Source: Sphingobacteriales bacterium (GTDB lineage Bacteria; Bacteroidota; Bacteroidia; UKL13-3). Taken from it: 46,520 bases of DNA. The stretch is taken from the NCBI GenBank assembly GCA_021298155.1, contig JAJTEN010000033.1, forward strand, positions 1-46,520. Reading direction: 5' to 3'. Position numbers and translations under genes: made by a program. The number at the start of each line of letters is the position of its first letter. Within the stretch, counting starts at the first letter, position 1. The notes beneath the pieces are model-generated. The model searched no databases, was not told where the DNA came from, and worked only from the letters and a program-made list of their open reading frames with translations. Shown piece by piece: positions 26,654 through 35,755 of the stretch.

Positions 26654-27592
26654 ATGAAATTAAATAGATTTTTATCAATACTCAGTTTGGTGCTTTGTAT
26701 ACAAACCACACAAGCTCAACTCAGCGGTGGGAACGAGCACTTTATTTTTAATCCGGTAATGATTAATCCCTCTGTTGCTGGTTTGCACCACAATCAACTC
26801 AGATTAGGTTATGATGCAAGATGGGTAGGACTAGATGGTGCGCCTCAAAATGCATTTCTAAATTATGATAGAATGTTCAATGGCAATTCTGGTTGGAATG
26901 TTTCTGTAATATCAGATAGGCTTGGCCCTATTAGCACCATTTCTATTGCTAATGCTTTTGCTTTTCATATTAAAATTACCGGTGAAACAAATTTATCTTT
27001 TGGCTTAAAACATCATTTAACGCAAAGCAATTTAAATCTGAATAAAAATAAGTTATTAGATCCAAACGATCCGCTTTTAAACGCAGATCAAGATGGCATT
27101 CCCGTTAATAATTTTGACGCCTCAATAGCAGTTAATAATTCAGAAAAGTTCTTTGTAGGACTCAGTTACAGAAATATTATTCCGCAACCAAGATTTAGAT
27201 ATGTGGGCGCTAATGTTGAGCCAATTCTAAGTTTGCAAGCTTGGTATCGCCAAGAATTTGGAGATGCTGCACTCGAAGCATATACAGTAGTATCTGCCTC
27301 TACCAATAATCCGGTGAATACCCAAATTGGGGTAATGGGAACTTTTCAAAACATGGTAGGTATTGGTTTAAATTTTTCTCCCGTTCAACAAGTTGGATTA
27401 TTTACCTTTATTAAATTAACAGATAGGTTCAATGTGTTTTACAACTACAATTTACCTATTTCAGACATTTCGCAAGTTAGCAAGCAGTCGCACGGAATTG
27501 GTCTTGGGTACCGGCTTGGTAAAGAAAGCTTAAAAGGAAATAGCTTTTTCTTACAACCTACCAACGAAAGTTCTAGAACAAGGTTATTTTAA
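26654..27592 (+). CDS. Type IX secretion membrane protein, PorP/SprF family
   Basis: 312 residues: signal peptide (MKLNRFLSILSLVLCIQTTQAQ), the family opening HFIFNPVMINPSVAGLH (about residues 29-45), repeated amphipathic beta-strands, and a C-terminal Phe (TRLF), typical of an outer-membrane barrel. In Flavobacterium, SprF is needed for secretion of the type B cargo SprB. Most Bacteroidota carry several PorP/SprF paralogues, each beside a large type B protein, as here (16 bases after the 1864-residue adhesin). I infer that it shuttles or anchors that adhesin. A strong terminator follows directly, closing the two-gene operon. Confidence 0.93.
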   Translation: MKLNRFLSILSLVLCIQTTQAQLSGGNEHFIFNPVMINPSVAGLHHNQLRLGYDARWVGLDGAPQNAFLNYDRMFNGNSGWNVSVISDRLGPISTISIANAFAFHIKITGETNLSFGLKHHLTQSNLNLNKNKLLDPNDPLLNADQDGIPVNNFDASIAVNNSEKFFVGLSYRNIIPQPRFRYVGANVEPILSLQAWYRQEFGDAALEAYTVVSASTNNPVNTQIGVMGTFQNMVGIGLNFSPVQQVGLFTFIKLTDRFNVFYNYNLPISDISQVSKQSHGIGLGYRLGKESLKGNSFFLQPTNESSRTRLF

Positions 27593-27599
27593 CTAAAAA

Positions 27600-27626
27600 G
27601 GGAGTATTTGATACTCCCTTTTTTTT
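27600..27626 (+). terminator. Rho-independent terminator after porP/sprF
   Basis: Stem GGGAGTAT (27600-27607), loop TTG, and ATACTCCC (27611-27618), followed by eight T residues. An A-run precedes the stem, so the hairpin could extend by A-T pairs. It lies 8 bases after the stop codon. Confidence 0.9.
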
Positions 27627-27659
27627 GGCCTCATTTTAAAGATACTCACTCAATTTTAG

Positions 27660-27667
27660 TATATTTG
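27660..27667 (+). promoter_or_regulatory. Possible -7 promoter box of the ABC-F gene (TATATTTG)
   Basis: This is an exact TAnnTTTG match, 10 bases before the ATG at 27678 and just after a terminator, so a new promoter is expected here. No good -33 TTG box is seen. If used, the leader would be very short. Confidence 0.45.
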
Positions 27668-27677
27668 CAGCCATTTT

Positions 27678-29609
27678 ATGATAGCACTTACTAATATTGG
27701 ATTTGAATTTGGTGGAAGATTCTTATACCGCAATGCAAATTGGCATATAAAACCCAACGAGCGAATTGGCCTTATTGGATTAAACGGTACTGGTAAATCT
27801 ACCCTACTTCGTATAATAACAGGCGAGTATACCCTTACAGAGGGTACCATGAGTAAACCCCGCGATTTAACGATTGGATTCTTTAACCAAGATCAGTTAA
27901 GTTTTGATAGTGATGATACCATTTTAAATGTTGCACTTACTGCTTTTGAAAAACAACTCCAGTTAGAAAAAGAAATTAATGATATTATAGAATTACTTGA
28001 AACCGACCATAGCGAGGAGGTAATTCAAAAATTAAGCGATAAACAAGAGGAGTTTGAACGGTTAGATGGATATAATATACACCACCGAACCGAAAAAATT
28101 TTAGAGGGCTTAGGATTTACAACCGAACAACTAACAAAACCATTCAATAAATTTTCTGGAGGTTGGAGAATGCGTGTTATGCTAGCCAAAATGCTATTGC
28201 AGGAACCAAACCTATTAATGTTAGATGAGCCTACCAATCACTTAGATTTACCCAGTATTGAATGGCTTGAGGAATATTTAAAAAGCTATAAAGGCACCGT
28301 GATAGTGGTGAGTCATGATAAGTTTTTCTTAGACAAAATGGTAAATAAAATTGTGGAGGTTAGTATGCAAAAGATTTTTGAATACCCTGGCAATTATCAA
28401 TTTTACCTAGAATCGAAAGAAGAACGCATGGAACTTCAACAACGTTCTTTCGACAACCAACAACAGTTTATAAAAGAGCAAGAAAAACTTATCAATAGGT
28501 TTAAAGCAAAAGCGAGCAAGGCCTCAATGGCGCAGAGTAGGGTGAAAATGCTCGACAGATTAGATAGAATTGAAGCTCCAGAAGATGATAACAGAGAAAT
28601 TAATATTCAATTTAGGGTAGGTGTTCAACCCGGAAGAACATTAGCAGAACTAAATAATGTAAGCAAAAGTTATCCTGGTGTACCTATTGTTTCTGGTGCA
28701 GAAGGCAGAATAGAAAAAGGAGATAAAATTGCTTTAATCGGTGCTAATGGAAAAGGAAAGTCAACTATTTTGCGCTTATTGGCTCAAACCGATTCATACG
28801 AGGGCGAGATAAAATTAGGACACAATGTGCGCAAAGCTTTTTATGCGCAACACCAACTTGAATCTTTAAACCTACAACATGAAATTTTAGAGGAGTTATC
28901 TAACTTTGCAACAGACAGACCAGAAACAGAATTACGCACCGTTTTAGGTTGTTTCTTATTTGCTGGAGATGATGTATTTAAAAAGATTAAAGTACTCAGT
29001 GGAGGCGAGAAAGCCCGTGTTGCCTTGGCAAAAACGCTTTTAACAGAAGCAAACTTTTTATTGCTCGATGAGCCTACCAACCACTTAGATATGCGTAGTA
29101 TTAATATTTTAATACAGTCGCTACAAAATTATGAGGGAACATTTATTGTTGTAAGTCACGATAGGTATTTTGTATCTGAAATTGCCAATAAAATTTGGTG
29201 GATTGAAGAGGGAAAAATAAAAGAATATCCAGGAACTTTTGCAGAATTTGAATTTTGGAAAGCCAAAAGAGATGCGGAACAAAAATTACAAACTCCCAAA
29301 CCTGAACCTAAAAAAGAAAAAAAGCCTGAACCCTTAGGCGCCGTTGAAACAAGTTCTCAAAAACCAGCAAAAGTTAGTAATAACTATATTCAGTCGCTCA
29401 AGAAAAAGTTTGATGATTACGAGCAGCAAGTAAACCAAATCAAAGGCAAACTTAAGGAATTAGAAACGGCCTTTACCTTGCCAGAGAACAGCAATGATTC
29501 GAAAAAAATTGCTGAACTTAATTCGTTATATGAGGCCGAGAAAAAGGCGCTCACTCAAATCGAAAAAGAAATGGAAGCGGTGATGGAAGAACTGATTGAA
29601 TTGGAATAA
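27678..29609 (+). CDS. ABC-F family ATPase (ribosome-associated, Uup/EttA-like)
   Basis: 643 residues with two ABC domains on one chain and no membrane segments, which defines the ABC-F class acting on ribosomes. Domain 1 has Walker A GLNGTGKST (34-42), signature FSGGW and Walker B LMLDEPTNHLD. Domain 2 has GANGKGKST (about 355-363), LSGGEKAR and LLLDEPTNHLD. The linker between them is the charged helical arm typical of the class. After domain 2 comes a Lys/Pro/Glu-rich spacer and a C-terminal coiled coil (about residues 570-640), as in Uup. Nothing indicates drug resistance; a housekeeping translation or ribosome-quality role is more likely. Confidence 0.93.
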   Translation: MIALTNIGFEFGGRFLYRNANWHIKPNERIGLIGLNGTGKSTLLRIITGEYTLTEGTMSKPRDLTIGFFNQDQLSFDSDDTILNVALTAFEKQLQLEKEINDIIELLETDHSEEVIQKLSDKQEEFERLDGYNIHHRTEKILEGLGFTTEQLTKPFNKFSGGWRMRVMLAKMLLQEPNLLMLDEPTNHLDLPSIEWLEEYLKSYKGTVIVVSHDKFFLDKMVNKIVEVSMQKIFEYPGNYQFYLESKEERMELQQRSFDNQQQFIKEQEKLINRFKAKASKASMAQSRVKMLDRLDRIEAPEDDNREINIQFRVGVQPGRTLAELNNVSKSYPGVPIVSGAEGRIEKGDKIALIGANGKGKSTILRLLAQTDSYEGEIKLGHNVRKAFYAQHQLESLNLQHEILEELSNFATDRPETELRTVLGCFLFAGDDVFKKIKVLSGGEKARVALAKTLLTEANFLLLDEPTNHLDMRSINILIQSLQNYEGTFIVVSHDRYFVSEIANKIWWIEEGKIKEYPGTFAEFEFWKAKRDAEQKLQTPKPEPKKEKKPEPLGAVETSSQKPAKVSNNYIQSLKKKFDDYEQQVNQIKGKLKELETAFTLPENSNDSKKIAELNSLYEAEKKALTQIEKEMEAVMEELIELE

Positions 29610-29641
29610 ATTATAATGAGCCTCCAACTAAATGATAGCAT

Positions 29642-29681
29642 AAAAAAATCCCGATTGAGTGATGCAATCGGGATTTTTTTT
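29642..29681. terminator. Bidirectional terminator between abc-F and htpG
   Basis: Inverted repeat with core TCCCGATTG ... CAATCGGGA, 7-base loop, flanked by seven A residues on the left and eight T residues on the right (arms 29642-29657 and 29665-29680). Both convergent genes can use it. Confidence 0.9.
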
Positions 29682-29702
29682 GTTCGAGTTAAACTATTCG
29701 GT

Positions 29703-31517
29703 TCAGGCCGACAGTTCTTTGGTATTTCTTTGAATAAAAGCAGTTAATTCTTCACCATGTAATAGGTTTTGTGATAAGCGCGCTAAATCAAAAGCTTGCT
29801 TGCTTAATTGTGTTTTTGCATCGCCAGCCGTCATTTTACTTAATTTTAAACTCAATGGGTGGTTCGTATTAATTACTACATTAAAAGTATCAGGCATATT
29901 TCCAAAAATATTCATACCCTGCATTTTTTGCATTTCCTTCATCCTACGCTCCCACTCAGGCTTAATTAAGGTTAGGAAAGAATCATCTGGAGAAAGGGCT
30001 TCAGTGCTAAATTTGTAGGTTCCTGCAAAACTAAAATCTTTCTCGAAAGCTTCTTTTAGGGCTGTTTGATCGGCATCACTTAAAACACTCTCTTTCTTTA
30101 TGTCTTTATCAATCAATTTATCTACGCTATCACTATCAACTCGCTTCCAAGTAACGTTTTCTATCTTATTTTCAACATTGCTAATAAAATGATTATCCAA
30201 TACGCCATCCATAGCCAACACATCGTAGCCACGCTTTTCAACAGCCTGAATAAAGCTATCGTGTGCAACCATATCATTGCTATATAAAAACACTACCTTA
30301 TTGTCTTTATCTGTTTGCGTAGAAGCTACTTTTTCTTTATATTCTTCTAAGGTATAAAAGTCTTTGGCCTTATTTTGAAGCAAGCAGAATTTTACACCAC
30401 GGTCGTAAAACTTCTCTTCGCTAATCATACCATATTTTACAAAAGTACCTACACTCTCCCATTTGGCATTGTATTCTACCCTATCTTGCTTATAAATTTC
30501 TTCTAACTTATCGGCTACTTTTTTGGTGATATGACTATTAATTTTCTTTACATTGGCATCACTTTGTAAATAGCTTCTGCTCACATTTAATGGGATATCC
30601 GGAGAATCAATAACACCATGCAACAACATTAAAAACTCAGGAACTATATCTTGAACCGAATCGGTAACAAATACTTGGTTGCTATATAATTGAATTTTAT
30701 TGCGCGTTGGCTCAAACTCATTCTTAATTTTTGGAAAGTATAATATTCCAGTTAGTTTAAACGGATAATCTACATTTAAGTGAATCCAAAACAAAGGTGT
30801 TTCACTGAATGGATATAACTCTTTATAAAAAGCCTCATAATCCTCTTTGGTGCAATCTGCAGGTGCTTTTGTCCATAATGGAGAAGGGTTATTTAACACC
30901 TTATCTTCAAAAGAAATTTCTACAGGCAAAAACTTACAGTACTTATCTAAAATTCCTTTGATTCTGAAATCATCATTAAACTCCATAGAATCTTCGGCAA
31001 TGTGTAAAATAACTTCTGTGCCTCTTTCCGTTTTTTCTGATTCACTGATCTCAAACTCGGTACTGCCATCGCAAGTCCATTTTACAGCATTTGCACCCTC
31101 TTTATAGGATTTGGTATGTAACTCTACTTTATGCGCCACCATAAAAGCAGAATAGAATCCTAACCCAAAATGTCCGATTACTTGCGCACCTTTGTCTTTA
31201 TATTTCTCCAGAAATTCTTCTGCACTACTAAAAGCCAATTGGTTGATGTATTTACCAACTTCTTCCTCCGTCATACCAATACCCTTATCAATAATATGAA
31301 GGGTTTTAGCCTCTTTGTTTAATTTTACTTCAATTTTTAAATCACCTAACTCGCCTTTTGCTTCTCCACTCCCAGATAAAGTCTTTAACTTCTGGGTAGC
31401 ATCTACTGCATTACTTACCAGTTCTCTTAAAAAGATCTCGTGGTCTGAATACAAGAATTTCTTGATAATTGGAAAAATGTTTTCTGTGTGAACACTAATA
31501 TTACCTTTAGTTGCCAT
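29703..31517 (-). CDS. htpG: Molecular chaperone HtpG (Hsp90 family)
   Basis: 604 residues. Hsp90-type ATP-dependent chaperone in the cytosol. GHKL ATPase motifs are present: FLRELVSNAVDAT with the magnesium-binding Asn, DKGIGM, and the GHFGLGFYSAFM lid/nucleotide motif. The middle-domain catalytic segment LNVSRSYLQSD and a C-terminal dimerisation domain follow; there is no eukaryote-like MEEVD end. Length is normal for Bacteroidota HtpG. It is monocistronic: its own terminator is shared with abc-F and it is divergent from porQ. Heat-shock control is likely but no operator is visible. Confidence 0.97.
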   Translation of the reverse strand: MATKGNISVHTENIFPIIKKFLYSDHEIFLRELVSNAVDATQKLKTLSGSGEAKGELGDLKIEVKLNKEAKTLHIIDKGIGMTEEEVGKYINQLAFSSAEEFLEKYKDKGAQVIGHFGLGFYSAFMVAHKVELHTKSYKEGANAVKWTCDGSTEFEISESEKTERGTEVILHIAEDSMEFNDDFRIKGILDKYCKFLPVEISFEDKVLNNPSPLWTKAPADCTKEDYEAFYKELYPFSETPLFWIHLNVDYPFKLTGILYFPKIKNEFEPTRNKIQLYSNQVFVTDSVQDIVPEFLMLLHGVIDSPDIPLNVSRSYLQSDANVKKINSHITKKVADKLEEIYKQDRVEYNAKWESVGTFVKYGMISEEKFYDRGVKFCLLQNKAKDFYTLEEYKEKVASTQTDKDNKVVFLYSNDMVAHDSFIQAVEKRGYDVLAMDGVLDNHFISNVENKIENVTWKRVDSDSVDKLIDKDIKKESVLSDADQTALKEAFEKDFSFAGTYKFSTEALSPDDSFLTLIKPEWERRMKEMQKMQGMNIFGNMPDTFNVVINTNHPLSLKLSKMTAGDAKTQLSKQAFDLARLSQNLLHGEELTAFIQRNTKELSA

Positions 31518-31617
31518 AATGATATAAAATTTTATCTCAGAAACTCAAATTACGTTCCATTCAAAAAATGCTGTCAATTTGTCTAGAACCTAAATAAAAT
31601 AAGGCAATTTTAACACT

Positions 31618-31645
31618 TGTTATTTCGTTTTATTCCATATTTTTG
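31618..31645 (+). promoter_or_regulatory. Predicted promoter of porQ-cmk
   Basis: TTG at 31618-31620, 17 bases, then TATTTTTG at 31638-31645, matching the Bacteroidota -33/-7 pattern. The ATG at 31653 is only 7 bases further on, so transcription would start at or near the start codon and the mRNA would be nearly leaderless. Confidence 0.45.
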
Positions 31646-31652
31646 AAAACGT

Positions 31653-32693
31653 ATGAAGAAATTTCTGTTCTTGACAGGTTTGTTAGCTTTTAAGCTTGGT
31701 TCAGCCCAAATTGGAGGAATGGGTACATACCAGTTTTTACAAGTACCAACGAATGCAAGAATTAATGCCTTGGGTGGTAATGCCATTTCAACACCTGATG
31801 CAGATATAAACTTAGTAAGCATTAATCCTTCATTACTTAACGAAAAGAATCACAAACAAATTGGAGCAAACTTCATCAATTATTTCAGTGATATTAAGGC
31901 TGGTGAACTTAATATTGGATACCATTCGGATACGCTAAAAACAACTTTTGCAGCTGGTATTCAATACATGAATTATGGAAATTTTGTAAAAACTGCGCCA
32001 GACGGACAAGTATTGGGAACGTTTACTGCAGGAGAATATAATTATCATCTCTCTGCAGCCAGAAGATATAATCAAATATCCTATGGCGCCACCCTCAAAT
32101 TGATTCATTCAAATTTAGAAGTGTACCAATCTTATGGCATAGCTGCAGATATTGGAGCAAATTGGCGCAGTGAAGATGAATTAATTTTAGTTACTGCTGT
32201 TTTGGGAAATATTGGCACACAAATTAGCACCTATACAAATGATAATTTTGAAAACATCCCCTACAATGTTCAGATTGGTTTTTCAAAGAAATTCGCACAC
32301 AACCCGTTTAGATTTGGCATAATTGCTCATAATTTGCAGAGTCCTGGTAAATTATTGTATCAAATTAGTAACAGGCAATATACTAGTTTAGAAACTGGAT
32401 TACCCATTGAAGAAGATTTCAGCTTGTTACAAAAAGCAATGAGTCATTTAATTATTAATACAGAATTACTTTTGGGTAAAACAATACAAATACGTTTTGG
32501 ATATAATACCTTAAGAAATAGAGAACTTAGCTTAAATAATATAAGAGGCATGAATGGTTTTTCATGGGGAGTTGGACTAAAACTCAACCGTTTTCATTTT
32601 GCATATGGGTATGGCGGTTTCATTCCTGGTAGAAATACCAACTCCTTTAGTTTGATTACCAGAATTCAGGACTTTAAACGCGCAAAAAACTAA
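31653..32693 (+). CDS. porQ: Type IX secretion system protein PorQ
   Basis: 346 residues with signal peptide MKKFLFLTGLLAFKLGSAQ. The body has repeated beta-strands of a PorV-like outer-membrane barrel, and the opening GTYQFLQVPTNARINALGGNA is characteristic of PorQ. In Porphyromonas, PorQ and PorZ belong to the T9SS attachment complex that fixes cargo to lipopolysaccharide at the surface, so here it is relevant to the type A cargo proteins in this window. It is followed after 2 bases by cmk, an arrangement I know from other Bacteroidota. Confidence 0.92.
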   Translation: MKKFLFLTGLLAFKLGSAQIGGMGTYQFLQVPTNARINALGGNAISTPDADINLVSINPSLLNEKNHKQIGANFINYFSDIKAGELNIGYHSDTLKTTFAAGIQYMNYGNFVKTAPDGQVLGTFTAGEYNYHLSAARRYNQISYGATLKLIHSNLEVYQSYGIAADIGANWRSEDELILVTAVLGNIGTQISTYTNDNFENIPYNVQIGFSKKFAHNPFRFGIIAHNLQSPGKLLYQISNRQYTSLETGLPIEEDFSLLQKAMSHLIINTELLLGKTIQIRFGYNTLRNRELSLNNIRGMNGFSWGVGLKLNRFHFAYGYGGFIPGRNTNSFSLITRIQDFKRAKN

Positions 32694-32695
32694 TT

Positions 32696-33388
32696 ATGTT
32701 GGCACCAATCATTATTGCTATAGATGGATATTCTTCTTGTGGTAAAAGTACCTTAGCCATACAATTAGCAGAGCGTTTGAGCTATAAATATGTAGATACT
32801 GGAGCGATGTACCGCGCCTTAACCCTGTATTTATTAAAGAACCAAATAGATATTCACCACCCCGATATGGTGGCTGAGGCTTTATCAAATATTCAAATTA
32901 GTTTCGGACTCAACGAAATAACACAAAAGCAGTATACCATTTTAAATGGAGAAAATGTAGAGGATGAAATTAGAATAAATCCCAGAGTAGCCAGTGCTGT
33001 TAGTGTGGTAAGTGCGCAAAGCGAGGTGAGAAAATTTTTGGTTAATCAGCAACAGGCTTTTGGCGCTACTAAAGGCATTGTAATGGATGGGCGCGATATA
33101 GGCACAGTGGTTTTCCCCAATGCCGAGCTCAAACTATTTATTACTGCAGAACCCATGATTAGGGCGCAGCGGAGATTAGATGAATTGCAAGAGAAAGGTC
33201 AACATACTACCTTAGAAGAGGTACTTGCCAATTTACAGAAACGTGATTTAATGGACACCACCCGCGCTGATAGTCCGCTCCTAAAAGCAGCAGACGCCAT
33301 TGAAATAGACAATTCATACTTGAGCAGACAAGATCAACTAAATAAAGTGCTGCAATTGGTTAAAAATCTAAATCAAAACGCGCAATAA
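32696..33388 (+). CDS. cmk: (d)CMP kinase
   Basis: Phosphorylates CMP or dCMP with ATP in pyrimidine nucleotide recycling. 230 residues with P-loop GYSSCGKST (residues 11-19), the DTGAMYRA substrate motif, the central DGRDIGTVVFPNAELKLF block, and the arginine-rich RAQRRLDEL lid. Normal length. It begins 2 bases after the porQ stop, so the two are co-transcribed. It ends 4 bases from the convergent TPR gene, with no hairpin between them. Confidence 0.96.
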   Translation: MLAPIIIAIDGYSSCGKSTLAIQLAERLSYKYVDTGAMYRALTLYLLKNQIDIHHPDMVAEALSNIQISFGLNEITQKQYTILNGENVEDEIRINPRVASAVSVVSAQSEVRKFLVNQQQAFGATKGIVMDGRDIGTVVFPNAELKLFITAEPMIRAQRRLDELQEKGQHTTLEEVLANLQKRDLMDTTRADSPLLKAADAIEIDNSYLSRQDQLNKVLQLVKNLNQNAQ

Positions 33389-33392
33389 TAAG

Positions 33393-34412
33393 TTAACTAA
33401 CCCGATTTAAACCTGCCTTAAATAATTTATTCTCTGGATCTAGATCAAGGGCAACTTTGTATTGAATACGTGCCTCTTGTTTGTTTTTGCGCTCCTCAAA
33501 TACAAGTCCTTTCATATAAAAAGCATTGGCATACATTGGGTTCATTTGCGTACATATGTTCCAATTTCTAAGCGCTTCGTCCATAAATCCGTTTTCATAA
33601 TTAATGTATCCAACATTATAATAGGCTAAGTAGTTTTGGGGATCTAAATCGATTACGCGGCGGTAATCAATGAGTGCAGATTTATAATTTTTTATTTGTT
33701 GGTTAAAAACCGCTCTCCCAAAATAGGCGTCTACCCCTTTTGGTTTCAATTTGAGGGCTGCAGCAAAATATTCAAAGGCAATAGATTTCTTTTTGCCAGC
33801 ATATAAATTGGCAATATATAAAGTTGATTCGTAATCTGTAGGATCATTTTCAATAGCTGTTTGAAAATGATAAATAGCCCTGCTTGTATCACCTAATTCT
33901 TTAAAATTTAAGCCCATCATGTGATAAATAGTTGCCTCTTCAGGGTTTAACTTTCTTAAGTTATTTAGTAATTGAATAGATTTCTGATGCTCCTTTACCA
34001 GAAAATATAAATCGGCCAATTTCATCATTGCCTCCCCATAATCAGGTTTTAACGCAATGGCTTTCTCGTACCAAGTAGCAGATTCTTTGGTTGCATTCAT
34101 GGCATATAGCGTTCTGGCTAAACTAAAAGCATATAATGCATTGCTGCTATCTAATCGGTAAGCCTCTCTATAATCATCTTCTGCCCTATTTAAATATTTC
34201 TCGGCTACATAAATTTGCGCCCTTTGATAATACAATTCGGGGTCTTCTGGATTATCCTCAATAGATTTACTAATTTCTTTAACTGCAGAAATATTGGATA
34301 AGCTATCCGAAATAACTTTTTTGTCTGAACCTACTTTAGGTTCAGAACAAGCCATAATGTGTATAAAAAGAATGACAAAAGTCAGAATTTTTAGAGAAAG
34401 TTTTGCGCGCAT
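33393..34412 (-). CDS. Tetratricopeptide repeat lipoprotein
   Basis: 339 residues from the ATG at 34412, chosen because it opens directly on a lipoprotein signal peptide with lipobox HIMAC (Cys22). A start at 34469 would bury the signal. About eight TPR units of 34 residues follow (YYQRAQIYVAEK.., YAFSLARTLYAMN.., GEAMMKLADLYF.., YHMMGLNFKELGD.., ESTLYIANLYAGK.., DAYFGRAVFNQQ.., LAYYNVGYINYENG.., NAFYMKGLVFEERK). It is probably a protein-binding scaffold on the periplasmic side of the membrane. The partner is unknown. Confidence 0.9.
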   Translation of the reverse strand: MRAKLSLKILTFVILFIHIMACSEPKVGSDKKVISDSLSNISAVKEISKSIEDNPEDPELYYQRAQIYVAEKYLNRAEDDYREAYRLDSSNALYAFSLARTLYAMNATKESATWYEKAIALKPDYGEAMMKLADLYFLVKEHQKSIQLLNNLRKLNPEEATIYHMMGLNFKELGDTSRAIYHFQTAIENDPTDYESTLYIANLYAGKKKSIAFEYFAAALKLKPKGVDAYFGRAVFNQQIKNYKSALIDYRRVIDLDPQNYLAYYNVGYINYENGFMDEALRNWNICTQMNPMYANAFYMKGLVFEERKNKQEARIQYKVALDLDPENKLFKAGLNRVS

Positions 34413-34531
34413 TTTTATATTTTTGGAAGTTCCAATTTTACACAAAGAAAGCATTTGATGAGTAGTCAAACAAATCTTTAAAAAAGTTGGAAGTAAATTA
34501 CTAATTCATCATTACTAATTCAATATTTAGA

Positions 34532-35689
34532 ATGCCATTTTACCATCGCATGGGGCAAATTCCCCAAAAAAGACATACACAATTTAGAAAGCCAGACGGC
34601 AATTTGTTTTCGGAAGAACTAGTGTCTACAGAGGGTTTCAGCAGTTTATACTCTTTAGTATATCATACACATCCGCCAACTTTGGTAAAAGAAATTGAGC
34701 AACCCATAGATGTTACCCCAAAAGCTGCATTGCCCAAAAACATGCAAAACAGAAGCTTTTTAACGTTTAAGGCCGAACCAAAAGATGATTTTTTAGATTC
34801 GCGCGTGGTAATGCTCTTTAATCGTGATTTATATATATCTGTGGCCGCTCCTAAAAAGAGTATGACTCATTATTTTTACAAAAATGCCGATGCAGATGAA
34901 GTAATATTTATCCATGAAGGGAGTGGTACGTTGAAAACCATATATGGAAATATTCCTTTTGAATATGGCGATTATTTGGTTATCCCAAGAGGTGTAATAT
35001 ATCAAATGCATTTTAACTCAGAAAACAATCGCTTATTTATTACCGAAAGCTTTTCTCCAATTAAACCACCCAAAAGATATATGAATCAATTTGGTCAGTT
35101 TTTAGAACACTCACCTTATTGTGAACGTGATATTAAACTTCCAGAAAACCTAGAAACCATAGACCAAATGGGAGATTTTAAAGTAATGATTAAAAAGCAA
35201 GATTTACTTTATCCCTACCACTATGCGAGTCACCCTTTCGATGCCATAGGCTGGGATGGTTACCAGTATCCATATGGGTTCAGCATACATAATTACGAGC
35301 CAATTACAGGAAGAATTCATATGCCACCGCCGATTCACCAAACCTTTGAAGGGCATAATTTTGTAATTTGTTCATTTGTGCCAAGGTTGTATGATTACCA
35401 TCCAGATTCTATTCCTGCTCCATATAACCATAGCAATGTAGATAGCGATGAGGTTTTATACTATGTAGATGGCGATTTTATGAGCAGAAAACATGTAGAA
35501 CGCGGAATGATTAGTTTGCATCCAAAAGGCATTCCACATGGTCCACACCCTGGCACAGTAGAAAAATCTATTGGTAAAAAAGAAACCAAAGAATTGGCTG
35601 TAATGATAGATCCATTTTACCCATTGGAAATAACCCAAGCCGCTTTAAACTGCGAAGACCCACACTATTACAAATCTTGGGTAGAGTAA
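34532..35689 (+). CDS. hmgA: Homogentisate 1,2-dioxygenase
   Basis: Opens the ring of homogentisate to maleylacetoacetate in tyrosine/phenylalanine breakdown. The 385 residues are the usual bacterial length. Iron-site regions are present near the C-terminus: PYNHSNVDSDE (from about residue 297) and HPKGIPHGPHPG (330-341), the segments that carry the His, Glu and His ligands. The opening PFYHRMGQIPQKRHTQFR is typical of the family. The next gene, 66 bases on, makes its substrate. No fumarylacetoacetase is in the window. Confidence 0.95.
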   Translation: MPFYHRMGQIPQKRHTQFRKPDGNLFSEELVSTEGFSSLYSLVYHTHPPTLVKEIEQPIDVTPKAALPKNMQNRSFLTFKAEPKDDFLDSRVVMLFNRDLYISVAAPKKSMTHYFYKNADADEVIFIHEGSGTLKTIYGNIPFEYGDYLVIPRGVIYQMHFNSENNRLFITESFSPIKPPKRYMNQFGQFLEHSPYCERDIKLPENLETIDQMGDFKVMIKKQDLLYPYHYASHPFDAIGWDGYQYPYGFSIHNYEPITGRIHMPPPIHQTFEGHNFVICSFVPRLYDYHPDSIPAPYNHSNVDSDEVLYYVDGDFMSRKHVERGMISLHPKGIPHGPHPGTVEKSIGKKETKELAVMIDPFYPLEITQAALNCEDPHYYKSWVE

Positions 35690-35725
35690 TCCAAATTGTG
35701 TGCAAGTAGATTGTTTTTTCTCATT

Positions 35726-35733
35726 TATATTTG
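35726..35733 (+). promoter_or_regulatory. Possible -7 promoter box upstream of hppD (TATATTTG)
   Basis: This is an exact TAnnTTTG match, 22 bases before the hppD ATG, in the 66-base gap after hmgA. A TTG at 35711-35713 is too close for a normal -33 box. An internal promoter is possible but unproven. Confidence 0.4.
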
Positions 35734-35755
35734 AAGCAAATTTTAACACGAAATT

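Noticed and set aside
27678-29609. ABC-F protein as an antibiotic resistance factor
   Set aside because: The overall Uup-like layout with a C-terminal coiled coil and the housekeeping context favour a general translation role; no resistance gene is nearby.
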